Source: Gemmatimonadota bacterium
Lineage (GTDB): Bacteria > Gemmatimonadota > Gemmatimonadetes > Palauibacterales > Palauibacteraceae
Length of the DNA: 41,998 bases
NCBI GenBank assembly: GCA_022820995.1
Contig: JAJEEM010000036.1
Location: 1-41,998, forward strand
Direction: 5' to 3'
Position numbers and translations under genes: made by a program. Under the pieces are notes generated by a model that did no database searches, was not told the DNA's origin, and saw only the letters and a program-made list of their open reading frames with translations. This document shows, piece by piece, positions 32,674 to 39,708 of this stretch; position 1 is the stretch's first letter, and the number at the start of each line of letters is the position of its first letter.

Positions 32674-33345
32674 TCAGAAACCCAGGATGCCGTAGTTGCC
32701 GTCCAGGATCAGGCGCACGGAGACGTACAGCCCGAACATGGGAATGAACACCCACACGCCGTTCAGCGCGCCCACGTAGAAACAGAGCTCCCCCCGGCCG
32801 ATCCGGCGGTGTTCCTCCGCCACGAAGAAGCTGACCCAGTAGAGCGAGGACACGTAGACCCACTGCCAGAACAGCCCGACCCCCACGATGCCGGCGATGA
32901 CGGCCGGCAGGACGCCCGCGCTGTATGCCGCATAGAGCGCGAGGGTCGGCAGCGGCGTGGCGAAGCCGTTGGCGATGTCGGCATTGAAGCCGAAGGTCCG
33001 GCGATCCGTGTAGGCCGGATCGACCGTGGAGTACGCGGCCCAGACATCCGCCCAGACTGTCGGGGACAGCACCCGCCCGAGCGGTACGCGCGCGGAAAGA
33101 AACTCCCCGGCCGGCATGCGGCCGGTGTCGCGCCGCCGGTCGCGCCAGTACTCGGCGCGCTCCTCGATGTAGTCGCGCCTGAAAAAAAGGCACGCCTCCC
33201 AGTAGCAGATCAGCAGATTCGTGGAGAAGAACAGACTGAACAGACCATGAATGGCGTTGAGATCCCCGTGGACGTAGTAGCGCGTGCCGATCCCGATCAG
33301 CGTGAGGATCGCAATCACCGCCGCCGTGAGCGCTCCGACCGGCAT
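32674..33345 (-). CDS. multi-pass membrane protein of unknown function
   Basis: A 223-residue integral membrane protein with about five hydrophobic helices (residues about 3-22, 32-55, 126-146, 148-172 and 190-212). Between helices two and three lies a hydrophilic loop of some 65 residues with many Arg and Asp. Motifs such as STNLLICYWEACLFF and LFWQWVYVSSLYWVSFF are rich in aromatic residues. I do not recognise the family. GGGAGG precedes the ATG. It heads the apparent unit with thymidine kinase and the GGT gene. Confidence 0.75.
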   Translation of the reverse strand: MPVGALTAAVIAILTLIGIGTRYYVHGDLNAIHGLFSLFFSTNLLICYWEACLFFRRDYIEERAEYWRDRRRDTGRMPAGEFLSARVPLGRVLSPTVWADVWAAYSTVDPAYTDRRTFGFNADIANGFATPLPTLALYAAYSAGVLPAVIAGIVGVGLFWQWVYVSSLYWVSFFVAEEHRRIGRGELCFYVGALNGVWVFIPMFGLYVSVRLILDGNYGILGF

Positions 33346-33373
33346 TCTGCCTCCCTGGCTGGCAGGCCCCGTC

Positions 33374-34669
33374 CTAGTAGGTGCCGTCGAGGAACGTGTC
33401 GCGGAGACGGTCGCGCCGCGCGATGGCCACGCACGCCTCGAGGTCCGAGAGGTATTCGCCGAGCACGGGCGTGTGGACGGACGTAATCGGCTGGTGGATG
33501 GCGGGCGGCTTGCGGTGCTGTCCCATCATCCAGCCCCGCTCGTTCATGAGCCTCGCGACGGCGAAGATATTGAACGGTTCTCCGGGTTGGACATCGTAAC
33601 GGAAGAGGTTCGTGTCCCCTTCGGGCTCGAACACGTACAGGCCGTCGATCGCCCTGACGCCCTCGATCGCCGCGTGGGTCGTCTCCATGATCCCGCGGAC
33701 GATCTCCCGGTATCCCTCCCGGCCGATGTGACGGAGCATCGTCCAGGCGCAGGCGACCGCGCCGCCCGGCCGGGAGCCCTGGGCGGTCGCCGAGGCGTAG
33801 GAGCCGCCGGCGAGGTCGCGAACGACGTACCGGGCGTAATCGACATCGTTGCCATCGGCGAAGAGCACGAGCGAGGCGCTCTTCTGCGCGAAACCGAACT
33901 TGTGCAGGTCGGCGGACAGGCTGGACACGCCCGGCACGGAGAGGTCGAAGTCGGGGACCGGATAACCGAGTTCCCGCGCAAAGGGTGAGATGAAGCCGCC
34001 GTAGCAGGCATCCGAGTGCAGGCGGACGCCCGTCTCGAGGGCGAGTTCACCGAGCTCCCGCATGGGGTCGATGAGCCCGTAGTAGATCGTGGGGGCCCCG
34101 GCGTAGATGAAGATGGAGGATTCGTCGATGGCGTCGCGGATGGCGTCCACGTCCGCGCGGTAGTCCGGCCGGCAATCCACGTACTTCATGTCGAGGTCGA
34201 GGATCTGGGCCGCCTTGTCCACCGACGGGTGGCGGCTGTAGGCGGCGACGATGTTGAGCCGGCCGAGGTCGGGACGCGCCTCCCGCTTCATGTCGCGCGC
34301 GACCTTCACCGCCTGGAAGATGCTCTCCGTGCCTCCGGAGGTGAACTGGCCCGCCGCGCCCTCGGGCGCGTTGAAGAGGTCGAGGCCCATCTGAATGACC
34401 TCTTCCTCCATCGTCCCGACGCTCGGGAAGGAGCCCTGACCCGAGAGGGCGTTCTCAACGGAGTAGATCGCGTGCGACGCATCCTGCACCCGCTTGAGCG
34501 CCTCGCTGACGTAGTAGACGAGGTACGGGACGCGACCGTTCCGCCAGTCGTAGTCGATCGCCTTCCGGCCGAGGAGCTCGCTCTCGAGCGTCTCCCAGTC
34601 GATTCCCCGCTCGGGGATCCGCTCTCGGGTCCGGACCCCGGGACTCGTGGTACTCGTTGCCTGTGCCAC
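33374..34669 (-). CDS. PLP-dependent group II decarboxylase / sphingosine-phosphate lyase-like enzyme
   Basis: A 431-residue fold-type I PLP enzyme. Visible are TSGGTESIFQAVKVARD (cofactor phosphate and ring binding), a His in AYSRHPSVDKAA, the Asp in VRLHSDACYGG, and the lysine that forms the Schiff base in SADLHKFGFAQ. These match the pyridoxal decarboxylase family that includes glutamate/aspartate decarboxylases and sphingosine-1-phosphate lyase; the lyase-like subgroup seems closest. I chose GTG 34669, since AGGGG stands six bases upstream; ATGs at 34717 and 34774 lack this. It is divergent from a sodium:solute symporter, which might import its substrate. The substrate is not evident. Confidence 0.85.
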   Translation of the reverse strand: MAQATSTTSPGVRTRERIPERGIDWETLESELLGRKAIDYDWRNGRVPYLVYYVSEALKRVQDASHAIYSVENALSGQGSFPSVGTMEEEVIQMGLDLFNAPEGAAGQFTSGGTESIFQAVKVARDMKREARPDLGRLNIVAAYSRHPSVDKAAQILDLDMKYVDCRPDYRADVDAIRDAIDESSIFIYAGAPTIYYGLIDPMRELGELALETGVRLHSDACYGGFISPFARELGYPVPDFDLSVPGVSSLSADLHKFGFAQKSASLVLFADGNDVDYARYVVRDLAGGSYASATAQGSRPGGAVACAWTMLRHIGREGYREIVRGIMETTHAAIEGVRAIDGLYVFEPEGDTNLFRYDVQPGEPFNIFAVARLMNERGWMMGQHRKPPAIHQPITSVHTPVLGEYLSDLEACVAIARRDRLRDTFLDGTY

Positions 34670-34906
34670 TTCGATCCCCTCCGTCGCACGGTAGTGTGAC
34701 CGGGTATCGGCCCGCATCGTCGGTCGCTGCCGGTCGTGGAAATCCAACCTTGCGAGAGGGGATTGGCAGGGCAACGCGCAGAGCCCGGATCGACCCGCGA
34801 GCGGGAGCCGGGGCTTGTCCGGGGAGGCGGGGTCCGATCAGATACCGGGTCCCCGGACCGCCGGGACCGGACCCGGACCGCCCCGAACTCGAGACCCGAG
34901 AGGCGA
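34670..34906. promoter_or_regulatory. divergent intergenic region between decarboxylase-like and symporter genes
   Basis: These 237 bases carry the start signals of both genes (AGGGG for the minus gene, GAGAGG for the plus gene). GC-rich partial repeats of CCGGACC/CCGGGACC type occur around 34850-34885. No clear sigma70 boxes or palindromic operator are seen. Confidence 0.35.
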
Positions 34907-36358
34907 ATGGCCTGGCTGCAGACACACTGGATCGCGGTGGCTCTCCTCGCCGTGTACGGCGCCCTGCTCGTGCGGCACGCGATCGAGGGCCGCCGCGGGA
35001 CGAAGGGACGGACGGACTACTACGTCGGCGGGCGGTCGATGGGGGGGATCGTACTCGGCCTCTCCTTCTTCGCGACCTACTCGAGCACGAACAGCTTCGT
35101 CGGCTTCTCGGGACAGGCGTACACCTACGGGGCGCCGTGGCTTCTGCTCGCGCCCGCCGTCGTCGTCTTCTCGCTCTCGGCCTGGATCTGGGTCGCGCCG
35201 AGGCTCCGCGCCTTCACGGGGGCGGTCGACTCGGTCACGCTCGCCGACTACGTGGGGTTCCGCTTCGAGAGCCGGGCGGCGCGCGTCCTGGCGGCGGTCA
35301 TCGTAATCTTCGCCAGCTTCCTGTACATGATCGCGGTCTTCAAGGGGATCGGGAATCTGCTCGAGATCTTCCTCGACATCCCCTACAGGGGGGCGATCGG
35401 GTTCGTGTTCATCGTCGTCGTCCTCTACACGGCCGTCGGGGGGTTCATCTCGGTCGTGAAGACCGATGCGGTGCAGGGGATCGTGATGTCGATCGCCGCC
35501 ATCCTCCTCTTCTGGGGGACGCTGAACAGCGCCGGGGGGCTGGGCGCCATCGACGCGATCCGCGCGGCGCCGGCCACCTCGGGCCTCTTCCGCTGGGACG
35601 CGGCCATGCCCTTCCCCGTCCTCGTCGGGATCATCGTGGCCGGGACGCTCAAGTTCATCGTCGATCCGAGACAGCTCTCGCGCTTCTACGCCCTCGCGGA
35701 TCCGACGGCGGTGCGCCGGGGACTCATCGTGTCGACGATCGCGTTCCTGGGCGTGTACACGCTCCTCCTCCCGATCGGACTCTATGCCCACGCGGTGATC
35801 GGCGGCGGGCTCGCGGAATCGGATCTCGTCGTGCCGACGCTGCTCGGGGATGCGGGGATCCTGCCGGCGCTCCCGGCGGCGTTCATCCTCGTCGCCATGC
35901 TCGCGGCGGCGATGTCGTCGCTGGACAGTGTTCTGCTCGTGATGGCGTCGACCTGGGAGCGGGACGTGATCTCGCTCTTCCGGCCGCGGGCGGATGAGGG
36001 GCGCGCCGTGGCGCATACGCGGTTCTGGGTCGCGCTGTTCGCGATCATCACGGCCTGGCTCGCGCTGAATCCGCCAGGGAGCATCGTCACGCTGACCGCG
36101 TTCTCCGGCGGCCTCTATGCGGCCTGCTTCTTCCCGGCCGTCGTGCTCGGCCTGCTCTGGCGGCGAGGTACGGGCGCGGGAGCCATCGCCTCGCTCATCA
36201 CCGGGTTCGTGGTGCTGCTGTTCTGGGACGTCGTGCCGTTCTCAGGCGCCGTGCACGAGGTGTTCCCGGCGATGGCGCTCTCGCTCGCCGCCTACGTGGC
36301 TTGCGGCCTCGCGGCTCCGCCTCTGGCTGCGGCGCGCCGCCTCGACATCAAGCTCTGA
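34907..36358 (+). CDS. sodium:solute symporter (SSS family)
   Basis: A 483-residue integral membrane transporter of the LeuT-like SSS family with about 13 helices. Family features: DYYVGGRSMGG after the first helix, FFATYSSTNSFVGFSGQAYTYG, the TADYVGFRF-like LADYVGFRFESRAARV, YTAVGGFISVVKTDAVQG, and the sodium-site segment AAAMSSLDSVLLVMAS. GAGAGG precedes the ATG at 34907; an upstream frame to 34736 is not needed. The substrate could be an amino acid, organic acid or sugar. Its stop overlaps the end of the convergent Nudix gene by 11 bases. Confidence 0.9.
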   Translation: MAWLQTHWIAVALLAVYGALLVRHAIEGRRGTKGRTDYYVGGRSMGGIVLGLSFFATYSSTNSFVGFSGQAYTYGAPWLLLAPAVVVFSLSAWIWVAPRLRAFTGAVDSVTLADYVGFRFESRAARVLAAVIVIFASFLYMIAVFKGIGNLLEIFLDIPYRGAIGFVFIVVVLYTAVGGFISVVKTDAVQGIVMSIAAILLFWGTLNSAGGLGAIDAIRAAPATSGLFRWDAAMPFPVLVGIIVAGTLKFIVDPRQLSRFYALADPTAVRRGLIVSTIAFLGVYTLLLPIGLYAHAVIGGGLAESDLVVPTLLGDAGILPALPAAFILVAMLAAAMSSLDSVLLVMASTWERDVISLFRPRADEGRAVAHTRFWVALFAIITAWLALNPPGSIVTLTAFSGGLYAACFFPAVVLGLLWRRGTGAGAIASLITGFVVLLFWDVVPFSGAVHEVFPAMALSLAAYVACGLAAPPLAAARRLDIKL

Positions 36359-36851
36359 CGCGACCCCGGCCGTCCGTCGCCAAGTCGAGGGCGAGACGGC
36401 AGCACAGCGAACCCCGGCGTGCCCCGTCCCGGAGGTCGACCGGCGGCTTCCAGCCCCACTCGGAATACTGGGTGACGCCGGGGACGGACTGGGGCACGCG
36501 GGGCTCGCCCGCCACGATCCGGGCCGCGTGCAGGCGCATATCGAGCCGATAGCCCGTGCGGTCGATGTGGCCCTCGCTCAGACGGCCTAGATCCTCGGTC
36601 TCCACACCGAGCTTCTCGCGGCCGATGCGCCGGACGAGTGCGTCGTCCATCTCGCCTTCGGCGTCCGAGCCCGCGGGGAGGCCCCACACGCCGGGGAGTT
36701 CGGGATCGTCATCCGGACGGCGCACGAGCAGCCAGCGCGCGTGCCCGTCCGCGGAGTTCGGCCCCCCGGGCCGCCCGGGCTGCTCGATGATCAGCGCGAT
36801 GGCACGGCGCGTCGGAGCGCGCCGGGGGGCTGTGGCGTCGTCCGCGATCAT
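36348..36851 (-). CDS. Nudix hydrolase-like protein with degenerate Nudix box
   Basis: A 167-residue protein with a Nudix-like fold: an opening strand RAIALIIEQ, WLLVRRPDDDPELPGVWGLPAG leading into the Nudix box, and REKLGVE at its end. The canonical GX5EX7REUXEEXGU is altered: the RE is RR (VRRIGREKLGV), so metal binding may be weak, although one Glu of the EE pair position remains. Nudix enzymes hydrolyse nucleoside diphosphate derivatives. The ATG at 36851 overlaps the stop of the PD40/CehA gene (ATGA), so it is expressed with a secreted hydrolase, an odd pairing. Confidence 0.75.
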   Translation of the reverse strand: MIADDATAPRRAPTRRAIALIIEQPGRPGGPNSADGHARWLLVRRPDDDPELPGVWGLPAGSDAEGEMDDALVRRIGREKLGVETEDLGRLSEGHIDRTGYRLDMRLHAARIVAGEPRVPQSVPGVTQYSEWGWKPPVDLRDGARRGSLCCRLALDLATDGRGRVRA

Positions 36852-39352
36852 CGCGCGGCCAGCGCCTCCAGCCGCTCGCGCGCGGCGTCGAAGCGACCGA
36901 GCAGGTTGGGGATGTCCACGCCCGCGTAGCCCACGACGAGCCGCGTGCGCGCCGTGCGGAGGATGCCGAGGAGTTCCGCGGCCGCCGCCCTCCGGGCCGA
37001 CGGATCGGAGCTGCCGACGCTCTCGATCCACACTGGCCCGGTATGGGCGAACGGGTAGTTCGCCATCATCGGCCAGCGCGCCTCCCCGCCGACGGCGCGC
37101 GCGGCGATCCAGCCTCCCTCCGGCAGCGTCAGGCTGCCCTCGAAGGTGCGCGAGCCGGGCCCGTCGAGCCCCTCCCCATGCCACTTCACTTCGCCGTTCA
37201 CGAGCACTTCGACGCGCTCCACTTCCGTTGCCGTCGCGACGTCGAGCGACCACGAGACCTCGCCGGCGGTCACGACGTGACCCGGACCCGTCCCGCCGAC
37301 GCTGAAGTCGAGGAACGGTCCGTTTGTCACGAAGCTGCGACCGTTCCGGAGCGCGTCCATATAGGTCGACCAGTTCTGCGCGCTCCCCGTCTGTGCGTAC
37401 ACGCGTGAGGTGCCGATGGCCATCGTACGGTAGAAGTTGTTCATCACGTCGGTCCCGGCCGATGGGGCGATCGGGATTCCGGCGTTCAGCAGCACGTGCC
37501 AGATCTGGGAGGTGAGGACCTCGTCGCTCCACAGGCAGACGATCTCAAGCGCGTCGAGATCGCCCAGCACGGCGTCGACAACGAGTTCGATCGGCGCGCT
37601 CCCGTAGAGATCGGCCAGTGCAGCTTCCGCCCATGGCGTCTCGCGTGGCATGCCCCGCGTACTCACGGGATGCACGTAGTACTGGAAACCTCCCTGCGCG
37701 CGCGCATGACGCAGCGGCTCGGCGTTCGCGCGGTCGTCCGACCCGTAGACCTGGTAGCCGGGGCCCCAGACCCACGGCCAGAACAGGTCATCGATGTCGA
37801 TCAGTCCGAGGTGTCCAAGGAAGTGAGATCGGACTTCCTGACCAAAGCGCACGAAGGGCGGTCCGGCGGCCGTCCTCCACGTCCACAGGTCCTGGTCCTC
37901 GAACCGGTTGTGCAGGTTCGCGAGCAGCGGGGTGGCGAAGTCCAGCGCCTCTCCGACCATCATCGGCGGCAGGTCCTCGGGCGAGAGGTCGTACGGACCG
38001 CCGTAGTTGAGGTGGAAATGATGCTCGCCCGAACTCCAGCCGGCAGCCCGGGCGTCCCACACCGGAGAGAGCACGACCTCCACCTCCGCGATGCCGGACG
38101 CGCCGTCCACCTGCACTGTCGCCGAGGCTTCGGGCGTCGCGAGTCCCTGAACGGCTGAGACCGCGACCTCCCCGGCCGGGACCGTGATCTCGATCACGCC
38201 CGGCGAATAGAAGAACACGCGCCCGCTCTGTCCGTCGAAGCGGGCGGCGGACGCGTCGGGCACTGCAGGGTGGCCCGCACCATCCACCACTTCGAGCCGA
38301 GCCGGTGCCGGAGCCCCACCCTCCGCCAGCGTGGTCCGGATCCGAAGCGTCGTCATGGGCTCGCCCCAGTCCCACCCGGCAACAGCAACCTCCTCGACCG
38401 GCCCCCCGTCGGCGCGGACCCGCTTGAGCCGGAGCCGTTCCCGATCGTCCGCCTCCGAGAACCAGACCCACTCGCCGCCCGCTCCCCAGGCCGGCGTGAG
38501 GGGGAGTCCCGCGGCGAGGAGGATCGAGGGGCCGGGATCGTCCACGTTCAGGAGACGGAGTTCCCAACCCTCCTGCGTAGGCCAGTTGACCGCGACGGTG
38601 GACCCGTCCGGACTCAGCGCGGGACGCGCCATGGATGCGATGCTCCCCTCGATGAGCGTCCGCGGCTCCGTCGAGTCACCCGAGCGCACGACGACGCGAT
38701 CGCGTCCGCCGCCCTTCCGGAGGTAGACGAGGGCGCGCTCGCCCGGCTGGGGCTTCAGTTCAATCCCCGGCGCGTCCGTCACGGGCCGGCGGACGCCGCT
38801 CGCGACGTCCACCGCCCACAGATCGAGAGTCCCGGCCTCCGACTCGGCGGACGAGTAGAAGATCTTCGTGCCATCCGAGGAAAACGCGGGGTCGAGCTCG
38901 AGTCCGGGGCTGTCCACGCGGCCCAGTTCAGCACCGCCGGACGCCGCGACCCATACGATCTCGGTGTCCTCCGTATCGTCGCGCACGAAGGCGATGAGTT
39001 CCCCGTCCGGAGACCACGCCGGCCGCGCGTCGATACCGCCACCGCGGGTCAGCCGCCGCGCCACGCCGTTCGACAGATCCATGACCCAGATCCACCCGCG
39101 CGAGGCGAAGGCAACCCGCCCTCCGTCCGGCGACGGCGCCGGATCGATGGGCCCCGCCGTGAGCAGCGGGAGTTCATAGCCCTCCAGGTACACGTGGTGG
39201 CCGTACCCCGCGACCTTCGGATAACGGTTCGTCCACTGTCCAGCCCCGCTGAAGGGCGAAAGCGCGAGACCCAGCGCTGCCACTCCGAGGGAAAGGAGCG
39301 CCGGAGTGCGCCGGCGCGGGGCCGAGGACGGAGAAGCCGGATGCCATCGCAT
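36848..39352 (-). CDS. secreted PD40 propeller fused to CehA/McbA-family metallohydrolase
   Basis: An 834-residue exported protein. The signal peptide lies at about residues 18-37. A beta-propeller with PD40 repeats (SPDGGRVAFAS, SPDGELIAFVRDD, SSDGTKIFYSS, SPDGSTVAVNW) fills the first 300 residues. A beta-sandwich stretch follows, then a PHP-like CehA/McbA domain: SSGEHHFHLNYGG with the His cluster, LLANLHNRFED, QYYVHPVS, VCLWSDEV and SAGTDVMNNF. Members of this family hydrolyse carbamates or other esters using metal. GAGG stands eight bases before the ATG. The C-terminus ends with a sugar-binding-like sandwich. Its stop overlaps the Nudix gene start. Confidence 0.85.
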   Translation of the reverse strand: MRWHPASPSSAPRRRTPALLSLGVAALGLALSPFSGAGQWTNRYPKVAGYGHHVYLEGYELPLLTAGPIDPAPSPDGGRVAFASRGWIWVMDLSNGVARRLTRGGGIDARPAWSPDGELIAFVRDDTEDTEIVWVAASGGAELGRVDSPGLELDPAFSSDGTKIFYSSAESEAGTLDLWAVDVASGVRRPVTDAPGIELKPQPGERALVYLRKGGGRDRVVVRSGDSTEPRTLIEGSIASMARPALSPDGSTVAVNWPTQEGWELRLLNVDDPGPSILLAAGLPLTPAWGAGGEWVWFSEADDRERLRLKRVRADGGPVEEVAVAGWDWGEPMTTLRIRTTLAEGGAPAPARLEVVDGAGHPAVPDASAARFDGQSGRVFFYSPGVIEITVPAGEVAVSAVQGLATPEASATVQVDGASGIAEVEVVLSPVWDARAAGWSSGEHHFHLNYGGPYDLSPEDLPPMMVGEALDFATPLLANLHNRFEDQDLWTWRTAAGPPFVRFGQEVRSHFLGHLGLIDIDDLFWPWVWGPGYQVYGSDDRANAEPLRHARAQGGFQYYVHPVSTRGMPRETPWAEAALADLYGSAPIELVVDAVLGDLDALEIVCLWSDEVLTSQIWHVLLNAGIPIAPSAGTDVMNNFYRTMAIGTSRVYAQTGSAQNWSTYMDALRNGRSFVTNGPFLDFSVGGTGPGHVVTAGEVSWSLDVATATEVERVEVLVNGEVKWHGEGLDGPGSRTFEGSLTLPEGGWIAARAVGGEARWPMMANYPFAHTGPVWIESVGSSDPSARRAAAAELLGILRTARTRLVVGYAGVDIPNLLGRFDAARERLEALAAR

Positions 39353-39415
39353 GAGTGCTACCTCCTCAACGGGAAATCCACTCCTGAGAGAATCCCTACC
39401 CTTGAGAAGCTGGAG

Positions 39416-39708
39416 TCAGCGACGCCAGGCCGCCATGTCGGGGATACCGTGGCTGATCAGCACCTCCGGGCCCGGCTCGGGCGCGCGCGCGTTCGCCATG
39501 CTGCGGGCCAGCGGTCCGGCCGGCAGGTTCCGGAAGATGGCGCGCACCTCCCCCGTCTCCGGATCGCGCAGGATGGCCAGCGGCGGCTCGCTCCCCTCCC
39601 GCATCTCGACGCTGCCCCCCGGGCCGGAGAACGAGAGGCTCGCCAGCTCCGACTCCCACTCCGCCTGGACCGGGAGCGCAAACGTGAAGCCGGAACTGCC
39701 GCCGTGAA
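39416..39708 (-). pseudogene. diverged tandem copy of the C-terminal 293 bases of the adjacent protease gene
   Basis: Starting just after the protease stop, this stretch encodes SGFTFALPVQAEWESELASL and on to AAWRR, closely matching the end of the protease (SGFTFAIPVESEWESELASL to AAWQR). The repeat period is 293 bases: the AGCCGGAA landmark at 39981 recurs at 39688 and the stop at 39709 recurs at 39416. The copy is out of frame with the gene, has no start of its own and differs at many positions, so it is an old remnant or a shifted extra C-terminal domain. Confidence 0.75.
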
